Below, one piece after another: positions 54,109 to 64,000 of a stretch of DNA of 64,000 nucleotides. The translations under genes and the position numbers were made by a program. The stretch's first letter is position 1. Every line of letters begins with the position of its first letter. The notes under the pieces were generated by a model, which was not told where the DNA came from, made no database searches, and was given only the letters and a program-made list of their open reading frames with translations. The DNA is taken from assembly GCA_903889565.1 (NCBI GenBank), contig CAISYC010000015.1:124001-188000 (forward strand), written 5' to 3'. This DNA is from an uncultured beta proteobacterium (GTDB taxonomy: Bacteria > Pseudomonadota > Gammaproteobacteria > Burkholderiales > SG8-41).

Positions 54109-55050
54109 ATGACCCTGACCGAACTGCGTTACATCGTCGCTGTCGCGCGCGAGCGCCATTTCGGCCGCGCCGCGGAAAAATGCTTCGTCAGCCAGCCGAC
54201 GCTGTCGGTGGCGGTCAAAAAACTCGAAGACGAACTCGGCATTGCCCTGTTCGAACGCACCAGCACCGAGGTGGTCGTAACACCGCTGGGCGCGCGCATC
54301 ATCGAGCAGGCGCAGCGCGTGCTAGAAGAAACCGCCGCGATCAAGGAGATTGCAAGCGCCGGCAAGGATCAGCTCGCCACACCACTCAGGGTCGGCGCCA
54401 TCTATACCGTTGGCCCTTACCTGTTTCCGCAATTGATCCCCGCTGCGCACAAGCGTGCGCCGAAAATGCCGCTGCTGCTGCAGGAAAACTACACGGCGAA
54501 GCTTGGCGAACTGCTTAAAGCGGGCGACGTCGATGTCATCATCCTCTCGCTGCCGTACAGCGAACCCGGCATCGTCACCCACGCCGTCTACGACGAACCG
54601 TTTCGCGTGGTGCTGCCGGCGAATCACGCCTGGCACGCGAAGAAGACCATCGCCGCCGACCAGCTCTGCAATGAAACCCTGCTGCTGCTCGGCGCCGGCA
54701 ACTGCTTCCGCGACCAGGTGATGCAAACCTGCGCACGCGCCGGACGCGCCAAATCGAGCCATATCCAGCAGGCGCTTGAAGGTAGCTCGCTCGAAACGAT
54801 ACGCCAGATGGTCGCCTCCGGCGTCGGCGTCACGGTGCTGCCATCGACCGCCGCCGAATCGCGCTCGTCCGCCAGCGCGCTGATCGTGACGCGGCCGTTT
54901 GCCGCGCCGTCGCCGCAGCGGCGAATTACCTTGGCCTGGCGCGCCAGCTTCCCGCGCCCCGCCGCGATCGAAGCGATGCGCCAGTCGGTGCTCGCCTGCA
55001 AGCTGCCGGGCGTCACACTGCTGCCCGACGCCCGCCCCGTCGCGGGCTGA
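54109..55050 (+). CDS. oxyR: Hydrogen peroxide sensor OxyR
   Basis: A 313-residue LysR-type regulator. The N-terminal winged HTH (1-about 60) has SQPTLSVAVKKLEDELGIAL. The redox cysteines C199 and C208, at the same numbers as in E. coli OxyR, lie in LLLLGAGNCFRDQVMQTCAR; peroxide links them and switches the protein to an activator. ATG at 54109. Directly downstream is an OxyR-type operator and the genes for rubrerythrin, rubredoxin and KatG, so it most likely controls them. It is divergent from the IlvD/Edd gene. Confidence 0.95.
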   Translation: MTLTELRYIVAVARERHFGRAAEKCFVSQPTLSVAVKKLEDELGIALFERTSTEVVVTPLGARIIEQAQRVLEETAAIKEIASAGKDQLATPLRVGAIYTVGPYLFPQLIPAAHKRAPKMPLLLQENYTAKLGELLKAGDVDVIILSLPYSEPGIVTHAVYDEPFRVVLPANHAWHAKKTIAADQLCNETLLLLGAGNCFRDQVMQTCARAGRAKSSHIQQALEGSSLETIRQMVASGVGVTVLPSTAAESRSSASALIVTRPFAAPSPQRRITLAWRASFPRPAAIEAMRQSVLACKLPGVTLLPDARPVAG

Positions 55051-55077
55051 TTTCCCCCGGCGGCGCAGCCGCCCCGC

Positions 55078-55119
55078 AATCAATAGGCATTGCCTATTGA
55101 TTCGATATTAACAATCCAT
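55078..55119 (+). promoter_or_regulatory. OxyR binding site upstream of rubrerythrin
   Basis: ATAG (55083-55086), N7, CTAT (55094-55097), N7, ATAT (55105-55108), N7, CCAT (55116-55119): the four-box spacing of the OxyR tetramer site ATAG-N7-CTAT-N7-ATAG-N7-CTAT, with two boxes exact and two at three of four. The left two boxes sit in a perfect 25-bp palindrome (arms 55078-55089 and 55091-55102). It abuts the -35 of the rubrerythrin promoter, the position expected for activation. Confidence 0.75.
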
Positions 55120-55148
55120 TGGATCAATCGATGGCCGGCGGCCACAAT
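55119..55148 (+). promoter_or_regulatory. Candidate rubrerythrin promoter
   Basis: TTGGAT (55119-55124), 18-nt spacer, CACAAT (55143-55148), starting right at the edge of the OxyR site and 63 nt before the rubrerythrin ATG. Confidence 0.45.
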
Positions 55149-55210
55149 GCGCCCCATGCAGTCGATGAACTGCAAAAACATTGCAACCAAACACGACAAG
55201 GAGCACGTAA

Positions 55211-55681
55211 ATGAAAGCTGAATCCATCACCATCAAGAACATCGAAGCCGCCTTCGCCGGCGAATCCATGGCCCACATCAAATACATGTATTTCGCCAAG
55301 ATCAGCCGCGCCGCCGGCGACGAAGCCACCGCCCGCGTGTTCGAGGAAACCGCCGCGCACGAAGTGCAGCATGCCTTCGGCCACCTCGATCTGCTCTACC
55401 CGGCCAGCGAGCTGACACCAGCCAAGGCGCTCAATATGGCGATCGCCGGCGAAACCTACGAATACACCGAAATGTATCCGCAGTTCCGCCACCTTGCCGA
55501 GCAGGAAGGCAACACCGCCGCGGTCAAGGAAATGGACGAGCAGATCGAGGAATCGAAGGAACACGCGCAACGCTTCCGCGACACGCTTACCAAGGCCGCC
55601 AAGCGCTTTGCCGCTTTGGCAAAAGTCGAAGAGCGTCACGCCAGCCATTACAAGGCCACGCGCGCAAAGATCGCCGCCTAG
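55211..55681 (+). CDS. Rubrerythrin (diiron domain only)
   Basis: A 156-residue ferritin-like diiron protein that reduces hydrogen peroxide. Ligand motifs: E18 in AFAGES, the ExxH pair E51/H54 in AHEVQHA, E81/E84/E87 in AGETYEYTEMYP, and E140/H143 near the C-terminus. It has no C-terminal rubredoxin (CxxC-CxxC) domain, which rubrerythrins usually carry; rubredoxin is instead the next gene, 27 nt downstream. GGAGCAC lies 7 nt before the ATG. OxyR-type operator and promoter are upstream, so it is likely peroxide-induced. Confidence 0.92.
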   Translation: MKAESITIKNIEAAFAGESMAHIKYMYFAKISRAAGDEATARVFEETAAHEVQHAFGHLDLLYPASELTPAKALNMAIAGETYEYTEMYPQFRHLAEQEGNTAAVKEMDEQIEESKEHAQRFRDTLTKAAKRFAALAKVEERHASHYKATRAKIAA

Positions 55682-55708
55682 CCCCTTTAACCTGTCAGGA
55701 GAATGAAC

Positions 55709-58176
<2,468 letters not shown>

Positions 58177-58242
58177 TCCCGCGGGCGGATGGCCTGACGG
58201 CCGCCGCCCCGAACGCTCTGCTTGGTAAAATAGCTTCACTCT

Positions 58243-58272
58243 CCGCCGGTCACGCGACCGGCGGTTTTTTTC
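58243..58272 (+). terminator. Intrinsic terminator of katG
   Basis: CCGCCGGTC (58243-58251), loop ACGC, GACCGGCGG (58256-58264), then T8. Perfect 9-bp GC-rich stem with a good U-tract, before the reductase gene. Confidence 0.9.
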
Positions 58273-58293
58273 GGCTTACCTGAAAGCATTGTC

Positions 58294-59439
58294 ATGAATC
58301 CCATCGTCATCCTCGGCAGCGGCCTGGCCGGTTATAACGTCGCGCGCGAACTGCGCAAGCTCGACAAGGAAACCCCGCTAGTCATTCTCAGCGCCGACAG
58401 CGGCTCGTTTTATTCGAAACCGATGCTGTCCTCCGCCTTCGGTTCCGGCAAAACCGCGCAAAGCATTGCGATGAACTCGGCCGAACAGATGGCGACGCAG
58501 ATCAATGCCACCATCCGCCCCGACACGCAGGTGACAGCGATCGATGCCGCCGCGCATACAGTGAGTATCGGCGAGGAAAAGATCGCCTACGGCAAACTCG
58601 TCCTCGCACTCGGCGCCGACCAGATCCGGCTGCCGATCGGCGGCGACGGCGCAGATGCCGTGGTAACGGTGAACGATCTCGACGACTACGCGAAATTCCG
58701 CGCTGCGCTGAAAGACCAATCGACGGTTGCCCTGATCGGCGCCGGCCTCATCGGCAGCGAATTCGCCAACGACCTGACGACCGGCGGTCACAGCGTCCAC
58801 GTCATCGACATCGCCGCCTGGCCGTTGTCGCGCCTGTTGCCGCCGGAGGGCGGCGCCCTGTTGCAGCAGAAACTCGCCGGCATCGGCGTGACCTGGCATC
58901 TGGGCACCAGCGTTGCCTCGATCGACCGCGAAGGCAGCCGGTTGAAAGTGTCGCTTGCCGACGGAAGCGCCTTCGATGCCGATCTCGTGCTGTCGGCCGT
59001 CGGTTTGCGTCCGCGCACCGCGCTTGCGCAGGCGGCGGGGATCAAGACCCATCGCGGCATCGTCGTCAACAAATTGCATGAAACCAGCGCGCCGGATGTT
59101 TATGCGCTCGGCGATTGCGTTGAGATCGAAGGTCTCGTCCTTCCGTATGTGATGCCGCTGATGAATTCGGCGCGCGCACTCGCAGCAACGCTCGCCGGCA
59201 AAGCGACGCCGGTCAGTTATCCAGCGATGCCGGTGCTGGTGAAGACGCCGGCCTGCCCGACCATTGTTTCGCCGCCGGCGACCGGCGCCCAGGGCGTTTG
59301 GGAAATCAGCGCCAAAGACGACGGACTCAAAGCGCTGTTCAAAAACGGCGAAGGACGCTTGCTGGGTTTTGCATTGCACGGCAAGGCGACTGCCGAACGC
59401 GCCGCGCTGGCGCAGCAACTGCCGCCGGTGCTCGCCTGA
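58294..59439 (+). CDS. Rubredoxin reductase (FAD/NAD-dependent)
   Basis: A 381-residue pyridine-nucleotide-disulfide-type flavoprotein resembling rubredoxin-NAD reductase (RubB/AlkT type). FAD motif ILGSGLAGYNVARELR (6-21), NAD motif VALIGAGLIGSEFANDLTTG (about 144-163), FAD ribityl/C-terminal motif DVYALGDCVEIEG (about 265-277), and YSKPMLSSAFGSGKTA near residue 44. It would pass NAD(P)H electrons to rubredoxin and so to rubrerythrin. It begins 21 nt after the katG terminator, so it needs its own promoter or partial read-through. Confidence 0.9.
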   Translation: MNPIVILGSGLAGYNVARELRKLDKETPLVILSADSGSFYSKPMLSSAFGSGKTAQSIAMNSAEQMATQINATIRPDTQVTAIDAAAHTVSIGEEKIAYGKLVLALGADQIRLPIGGDGADAVVTVNDLDDYAKFRAALKDQSTVALIGAGLIGSEFANDLTTGGHSVHVIDIAAWPLSRLLPPEGGALLQQKLAGIGVTWHLGTSVASIDREGSRLKVSLADGSAFDADLVLSAVGLRPRTALAQAAGIKTHRGIVVNKLHETSAPDVYALGDCVEIEGLVLPYVMPLMNSARALAATLAGKATPVSYPAMPVLVKTPACPTIVSPPATGAQGVWEISAKDDGLKALFKNGEGRLLGFALHGKATAERAALAQQLPPVLA

Positions 59440-59460
59440 TTTGCGTCAATCGCGCCTGAA

Positions 59461-59793
59461 TCAGCCGCCGATGAATTTGACGAACACCATCACCGACCAC
59501 GGGTTGGCCACGTAGAGGGCGGCCGGCACCACGCCGAGCAGACAGAACAGACCCTTGTATTCGCGAAAGTAGCCGACCACGCACAGCGTCATCGCCGCGA
59601 TCGCCAGCCACCAGCCGGCGATGAAACCGCCGGCCTGAATGCCGCCGCGCTGGGTAAACAATTGCCCCGCATGCGCCGGCACGTCGGGCACGAACAATGA
59701 AGCATAGGTCAGGGTGGCGATGAAGATGCCCCATGCCGCCAGCCCCGCCACCAACCCCCACGTGACATAGCGACCGCATTCCTGAATTTTCAT
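59461..59793 (-). CDS. Small polytopic membrane protein
   Basis: A 110-residue protein with three predicted helices: WGLVAGLAAWGIFIATLTYA, GFIAGWWLAIAAMTLCVVGY and LFCLLGVVPAALYVANPWSV. I do not recognise the family. It converges with the reductase (22 nt between stops) and is divergent from the Crp/Fnr-like gene; the inverted repeat at 59841-59863 lies in the shared region. Start at ATG 59793. Confidence 0.65.
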   Translation of the reverse strand: MKIQECGRYVTWGLVAGLAAWGIFIATLTYASLFVPDVPAHAGQLFTQRGGIQAGGFIAGWWLAIAAMTLCVVGYFREYKGLFCLLGVVPAALYVANPWSVMVFVKFIGG

Positions 59794-59840
59794 CGCACTC
59801 CCCGTAATCGCTTCGACCTGCAGCGCCGTCGATTCGCGCC

Positions 59841-59863
59841 TGCACTGCCGACTATGCAGTGCA
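59841..59863. promoter_or_regulatory. Inverted repeat, candidate operator
   Basis: TGCACTGC (59841-59848), 7-nt spacer, GCAGTGCA (59856-59863): perfect 8-bp arms between the membrane-protein gene (-) and the Crp/Fnr-like gene (+). Possible site for the Crp/Fnr-like protein or another dimeric regulator. Confidence 0.5.
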
Positions 59864-59912
59864 TTCTACTCCGCGCCGGCGATCATCCCGTACGCAACGG
59901 CAGCCGCGCCGT

Positions 59913-59942
59913 TTTACAGCGCGCCGCTTGTCTGCATACAAT
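59913..59942 (+). promoter_or_regulatory. Promoter of the Crp/Fnr-like gene
   Basis: TTTACA (59913-59918), 18-nt spacer, TACAAT (59937-59942), each matching sigma-70 consensus at five of six positions. It lies 26 nt before the ATG at 59969 and about 50 nt right of the inverted repeat. Confidence 0.65.
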
Positions 59943-59968
59943 CGGGCACCACACCGGAGATTACCGCG

Positions 59969-60679
59969 ATGCCGCGCAGCGCGTCCGTCGAACCGTCACT
60001 GCTGGGCTTGCGCCAGATCAGGTTCCTGCGCGATCTGCCCGAGCCGGCGCTCGAACAACTGGCGCGCGACTGCCGCTGGCGGCGTTATTCGGCAGCGCAA
60101 CAGGTGATTTCGCGCGATGCGCCGGATCGCGATGTTTATCTGATCGTCACCGGCGCGGTGCGCGCCACCGCATTTTCGGCCGCCGGGCGCCAGGTCACCT
60201 ATCGTGAAATTCCCGCCGGCGACTGGTTCGGCGACTTCTCCGCGATCGACGGCCATGCGCGCTCGGCCGACGTGGTGGCGGTGAAGGAAACGCTGGTCGC
60301 CACCATGAGCCCGACGGTGTTCCGCCGTCTGGTGCATGAACATCCGGCGGTCTGCGACCACATGCTGCTGCGGCTGGTCACATCGGTGCGCGAGTTAACC
60401 GAGCGGATCTTCGAATTCAGCACGCTCGGCGTGCAGAACCGTGTGCATGCCGAGTTGCTGCGTCTGGCGCGGCAGGCGGGAATCGTAAAAAACCGCGCGC
60501 GCATCGAGCCGGCGCCAAAACACGCCGAGATCGCCGCACAGGTCAGCACCTATCGGGAACAGGTCACGCGCGAATTGTCGCGCATGGTCAAACAGGGCCT
60601 GATTGCGCGCGCCGGTCGCGCGCTGGTGGTGCAGGACGTCGCCCGCCTCGAAAGCCTCGTCGCCGCCGTGCGCCGCTAG
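59969..60679 (+). CDS. Crp/Fnr-family transcription regulator
   Basis: A 236-residue regulator: N-terminal cyclic-nucleotide-binding-type beta barrel (about 20-140; GDWFGDFSAIDGHARSADV is the phosphate-binding region), a long dimerisation helix, and a C-terminal winged HTH (about 185-235, with PKHAEIAAQVSTYREQVTRE). No FNR-type Cys cluster is present, so it is not an oxygen sensor of that kind; the barrel may bind cAMP or another ligand. Its own good promoter precedes it, and a nearby inverted repeat may be its operator. Confidence 0.88.
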   Translation: MPRSASVEPSLLGLRQIRFLRDLPEPALEQLARDCRWRRYSAAQQVISRDAPDRDVYLIVTGAVRATAFSAAGRQVTYREIPAGDWFGDFSAIDGHARSADVVAVKETLVATMSPTVFRRLVHEHPAVCDHMLLRLVTSVRELTERIFEFSTLGVQNRVHAELLRLARQAGIVKNRARIEPAPKHAEIAAQVSTYREQVTRELSRMVKQGLIARAGRALVVQDVARLESLVAAVRR

Positions 60680-60685
60680 GCGGTT

Positions 60686-61126
60686 TCAGGCAATGGATTC
60701 GGCATCCACGCCGATGATCTGCGCGGTGGTGCCGTCCCACACCACGCGCAACACCATCGGCTGACGTGCCGCACGGCCGCCGGCAGTCGGCAGCGCACCG
60801 GTTTTGTCTTTCACGAGCCCGAGGCGGCGCGCCACGATCGCCGCCTGCAGCCGACTGTTCACATTGAGCGCGCGCAAAATGCTCGACACATGAATCTTCA
60901 CCGTCGCGTTGCCGATTTCGAGTTTGCGGCTGATGTCTTTGTTGGTCATGCCTTCACACAGCAGTTCCAACACGTCGAGCTGGCGGCGCGTGAGGTGCGT
61001 GCGCGCCGGCGCGCGCGCGGGTTCGATACCCAGGGCCGCGGCGTCGAAGGCACGGCGCGCGGCGACGGTTTCGATTGCCGATTGCAGAAACGATTTGGCC
61101 GTCTCCGACATGACCATGTTCTTCAT
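60686..61126 (-). CDS. Solitary LuxR-type HTH regulator
   Basis: A 146-residue protein with a C-terminal LuxR/GerE HTH (about 48-105, LTRRQLDVLELLCEGMTNKD and LEIGNATVKIHVSSILRALN) and a short N-terminal helix region, without a receiver or PAS domain. A C-terminal extension follows the HTH (about 106-146). ATG at 61126 with GGGGAGAG upstream. It converges with the Crp/Fnr-like gene and follows the AAA/TPR gene on the same strand, 182 nt away. Target genes are unknown. Confidence 0.85.
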   Translation of the reverse strand: MKNMVMSETAKSFLQSAIETVAARRAFDAAALGIEPARAPARTHLTRRQLDVLELLCEGMTNKDISRKLEIGNATVKIHVSSILRALNVNSRLQAAIVARRLGLVKDKTGALPTAGGRAARQPMVLRVVWDGTTAQIIGVDAESIA

Positions 61127-61254
61127 TGCGCTCTCCCCGGAGTTGTCCTGCCTTGCCTTGACCCGACGGCGGGCCGCCCGCATCCCCTGCAACCTGTGGC
61201 CTAGGCCCTAGGTGGGATAAGGGTTCAAGTCTAGGCAGCGTGCAAGCCACGGTA

Positions 61255-61270
61255 TGTGCGTAAACGCACA
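61255..61270. promoter_or_regulatory. Perfect palindrome upstream of the LuxR-type gene
   Basis: TGTGCGT (61255-61261), AA, ACGCACA (61264-61270) in the 182-nt gap between the AAA/TPR gene and the LuxR-type gene. Nearby CCTAGG-C-CCTAGG (61200-61212) is a second palindromic element. Both are candidate operators; no function is proven. Confidence 0.45.
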
Positions 61271-61308
61271 CGATTTCGCAAGTCGCAAAACGGAGCACCT
61301 CAATGCCA

Positions 61309-64000
61309 CTAAGGCAGCGGCGGCGCCTCCGGCAGACCGAGCGTTTCGTACAGCGCGGCGGCACGCGCATGCGCGACGGTTGCTGCCGAGCCGGTGGCAT
61401 GTTGCGCAATCGCCTGCCACGCCAGCGCTTCGTCATAAGGCATTTGCAGCCGCGCCGCGGCGTCGGCCGCCCGCTGCCAGCATTTGAGCGCGCGTGCACT
61501 GCGGCCCGCCGCCAGCCACTCGCGTCCCTGCAACCATTGATAATGCGGCTCGCCGAGCGGGAATATGCGTGCAAAACGGCGCAGCAGCTTCAGTGCAAGG
61601 CGCGCATCGTCCGCGAGCGCGCGGTCGCGTCCGCCGGCCTTTGCCGAAAGCGCCATCAGACTTTCGACGACGCCGGCGGTGCCGGTCAGCGTGGTAAACG
61701 ATACGGGTCGCGCTTCGAGCAAGGTCTGCAGACCCGCGCGCGCCGACTGCACAGCCGCCACCGGATCGCCGCCGCGCAAACAGGCGAGCGCAAGCAAGCC
61801 GTGCAATTCCACGCCACCGAGGCGATCACTCACCGTCGGCGCCGCCTCCTGCAGCGCCGCCAATGCGCGCTCCGGACGCCCGCGCCGCAACTGCACGCGC
61901 GCGCAACCGAGCAGCCCCCAGCCCATGGTCTGCCGATCGCCGCGGCGGCGCGCCGAGGCCGTCGCATTTTCATAGCAGCGCTGGGCGGCATCGATATCGC
62001 CGGTGTGCAGATGCAGGTAACCGAGAATGACCGTGCATTCCTCGGCGCGGCGCACGTCGCCGATCTCGCGGCTCAGGCGTTCGGCACGCGCCACCCGTTC
62101 CATGCAATCGGCCCACGCCGCGCAACCGGCCTCGTAGAGCGAGACGAACAGCAGCACCTGCGAATCGATGCCCGGCTCGCCGAGCGCGCGCGCGCCCTGC
62201 AACGCCAGATCGCGATAACGCCGCGCGAGGCCATGCGCGGGCAACGCGCCGGCGCCATTGGTCAATACGCCATAAATCAAGGCGGTTTCCGCGGATTGCT
62301 GCGCGCGCTCGGCGAGATTAAGGCAACGCAGGCTCATATAAAACGACAGCGGAATATCGGCCCGGAACCACGCGATATGGCTGTAGCGAATCATGCTCTC
62401 TGCAAACCCCGCCGGCGCCGCGGCCGCGCGATCGCGTTTGATGAAGCGGCGGCCGAGAAAATGATTGCGCACGCTGAGTGCGAGTTGCCACAGCGTGCCG
62501 AGCGCGAGTTGCGCGCGCGACTGCGGAATGCGCTGTCCCAGCGCGGCGAGACTGTTGCGGATATGCGCGGCACTCTGCTCGACGTGCCCCAGCCACAGGC
62601 GCGAAAAGCCCAGCAGCCGCTCGCAGGCCGCACGCATCGCCGGCGGCGCTTCGAATTGCAGCGCCAGCGCTTCGTCGAGAAAAGCCGCCGCCTCGCGGTT
62701 GGCATAGCGCCGGAACGCCTGCTCGCCGGCGAGATGCAAAAAGCGGAAGGCGTTGGGCGCATCCGCGGCGCGCGTCCAGTGGTGGGCCAGCAAGGGATAG
62801 GCCGCGCTCAGATCCGCCGCATGCGCGCGTTCGAACCAGCCGGCGGCGACGCGATGCAACTGGCGGCGCTGCGCGAATGCCATGAGACCGTAGGTCACCT
62901 CCTGCGTGATGATGTGCTTGAAGCGGTAATCGATGCCGCCGCCTGCTACCTCGACGTGCACCAGATCAAGCGCGATGAATTGATCGAGTTGGCGCGCAAG
63001 CGCCGCCGCATCGGGCCGCATCGGATGCAACTCGCGCAAGGCGCTCGCGGCAAAGCCGTGACCCAGCACGCTCGCTACCTTGAGCGTCAGTTGTTCGCCC
63101 GCGCCGAGGCGATCGACGCGGCTGGCGATGATGCCCTCGACCGTCGCCGGCAGATCGCGCACATCCACACTGGCGTCGCCGCCGGCAATCAGGCAGCGCC
63201 GCTCACGCAGCACCAGATAGCCGCTGTCGCGCAATGAATACGCGAGTTCTTCGCTGAACAGCGGGTGTCCGTCGGTGCGTTCGTAGATCAGCGACAGCAG
63301 TTCGTCCGGCAGCGCATCGACGCCGAGACGGTCGCACACCAGCGCGGCGGCGTCTTCGCGCGAAAACGTCGCCAGATTCAGCCGCTGCGCCGCGGCCGTC
63401 AGCTCGCGCGCCGCGTTGCCGTCGGGCGCGTATCCGCTGCGCGTCACCAGCACCAGCAGCAGCGCCGCTTCGCGTTGCTTGAGGCGCGCCGCCAGTATCC
63501 ACGACATCGAATCGAGCCAGTGCGCGTCTTCGAGCACGATCACCACCGGACCGGACACGGTGGCCTCATGCAGCAGGTGCAAAAGTAGTTCCAGCGTGCT
63601 CTCCGCGCGCGCCTGCTCACTCATCCGGCGAATCGCCAACGGCTCGTAAAACCCGAGCGGCAACACGTCGTTCAGCAGCGGCAACCACGCCTGCACGGCC
63701 GGCAGCGGCGCGCACAGCGCTTCGAGCCAGGCGCGCCGCGCATCGTCGTCGTGCGCCGCATGGCGGTCGAGTATCTGGCGCAGAATTTCGCGCCACGCGA
63801 AATAGGTGGTCGCGCGCTCGATCGCATCGGCATGTCCCAGCAGAAAGCCGACGCCGGCCGCAGCCGCCGCGCGCTTCAATTCGGCGACGAGTTGCGATTT
63901 GCCGACACCGGGCTCGCCTTCGATCACGGTCACCGCGCCGCGGCCGGCTTGCACATCGCGCAACTGCGCGCGCAGCGCTTCGACTTCGCGCCTGCGGCCA
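61309..64000 (-). CDS. AAA-ATPase/TPR signalling protein (5' part beyond window)
   Basis: The visible 897 codons are the C-terminal part of a large protein: the reading frame is open to the right edge and begins there with GRRREVEALRAQL, so the start is outside. A P-loop IEGEPGVGKSQL (near 63900-63935) opens an AAA/STAND-type ATPase domain, with LEDAHWLD (Walker B) about 140 residues on; the rest is TPR-like helical repeats (e.g. ALAALQEAAPTV, QRCYENATASARRRG). The same plan is seen behind class III cyclases and in LAL-type regulators, but no HTH is at this C-terminus; a separate LuxR-type gene follows. Confidence 0.8.
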   Translation of the reverse strand, partial: GRRREVEALRAQLRDVQAGRGAVTVIEGEPGVGKSQLVAELKRAAAAAGVGFLLGHADAIERATTYFAWREILRQILDRHAAHDDDARRAWLEALCAPLPAVQAWLPLLNDVLPLGFYEPLAIRRMSEQARAESTLELLLHLLHEATVSGPVVIVLEDAHWLDSMSWILAARLKQREAALLLVLVTRSGYAPDGNAARELTAAAQRLNLATFSREDAAALVCDRLGVDALPDELLSLIYERTDGHPLFSEELAYSLRDSGYLVLRERRCLIAGGDASVDVRDLPATVEGIIASRVDRLGAGEQLTLKVASVLGHGFAASALRELHPMRPDAAALARQLDQFIALDLVHVEVAGGGIDYRFKHIITQEVTYGLMAFAQRRQLHRVAAGWFERAHAADLSAAYPLLAHHWTRAADAPNAFRFLHLAGEQAFRRYANREAAAFLDEALALQFEAPPAMRAACERLLGFSRLWLGHVEQSAAHIRNSLAALGQRIPQSRAQLALGTLWQLALSVRNHFLGRRFIKRDRAAAAPAGFAESMIRYSHIAWFRADIPLSFYMSLRCLNLAERAQQSAETALIYGVLTNGAGALPAHGLARRYRDLALQGARALGEPGIDSQVLLFVSLYEAGCAAWADCMERVARAERLSREIGDVRRAEECTVILGYLHLHTGDIDAAQRCYENATASARRRGDRQTMGWGLLGCARVQLRRGRPERALAALQEAAPTVSDRLGGVELHGLLALACLRGGDPVAAVQSARAGLQTLLEARPVSFTTLTGTAGVVESLMALSAKAGGRDRALADDARLALKLLRRFARIFPLGEPHYQWLQGREWLAAGRSARALKCWQRAADAAARLQMPYDEALAWQAIAQHATGSAATVAHARAAALYETLGLPEAPPLP

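Noticed and set aside
55078-55102. 25-bp palindrome read as an oxyR terminator
   Set aside because: No T-run follows and the four-box OxyR spacing explains it better.
61303-63237. Long plus-strand open frame of 644 codons
   Set aside because: Antisense to the AAA/TPR gene, with Arg/Ala-rich translation and no motif.

Overview
The window is a G+C-rich, densely coding bacterial chromosome segment, most likely from a betaproteobacterium (Burkholderiales or a close relative). The main clues are the leuC-leuD-leuB-asd-fimV gene order on the minus strand, a Bug-type solute receptor, a GltIJKL amino-acid ABC transporter and a proteobacterial OxyR. I found no rRNA, tRNA, CRISPR array, transposase or phage gene. 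Only one stretch longer than 300 bases (47321-47702) lacks a gene, and it is regulatory.

Layout. 1-5088: type IV pilus gene fimV (cut by the window edge), asd and leuB, leuD, leuC (leucine and aspartate-family synthesis). 5254-14407: minus-strand MFS permease, chorismate synthase, a giant DUF2339 membrane protein, a lysophospholipid-flippase/acyltransferase fusion and an M17 aminopeptidase. 14533-16548: thyA, folA and a Sel1-repeat protein. 16562-20291: two paralogous PaaK-like adenylate-forming enzymes flanking a SAM methyltransferase, a possible small undescribed pathway. 20335-25951: Orn/Lys/Arg decarboxylase, apbC and metG; metG carries a repeat element in frame and a segment of foreign-looking codon use. 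26047-31990: SulP transporter, DsrE-like protein, acylphosphatase, dnaE.

32224-40848: small secreted protein, DMT permease, alpha/beta hydrolase, Bug receptor, cupin plus NAD-dependent dehydrogenase, the gltIJKL operon and a Cys-cluster protein. 40894-45870: argE-like deacetylase, a Tat-exported thiamine-diphosphate enzyme, an Arg-rich secreted protein, a cytochrome c and a truncated globin. 45923-52277: rhlE, typA, a DMT permease, a NifU-like scaffold, a membrane protein and a uroporphyrinogen-III-synthase-like protein coupled to an IlvD/Edd dehydratase (52274-54001).

54109-59439 is the most coherent system: oxyR, an OxyR tetramer-type operator, rubrerythrin without its usual rubredoxin domain, a separate rubredoxin, katG and a rubredoxin reductase. 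Together these give a complete NAD(P)H-to-peroxide electron path plus a catalase-peroxidase under one peroxide sensor. The window ends in a regulator cluster (Crp/Fnr-like, solitary LuxR-type HTH, and a large AAA-ATPase/TPR protein running off the right edge).
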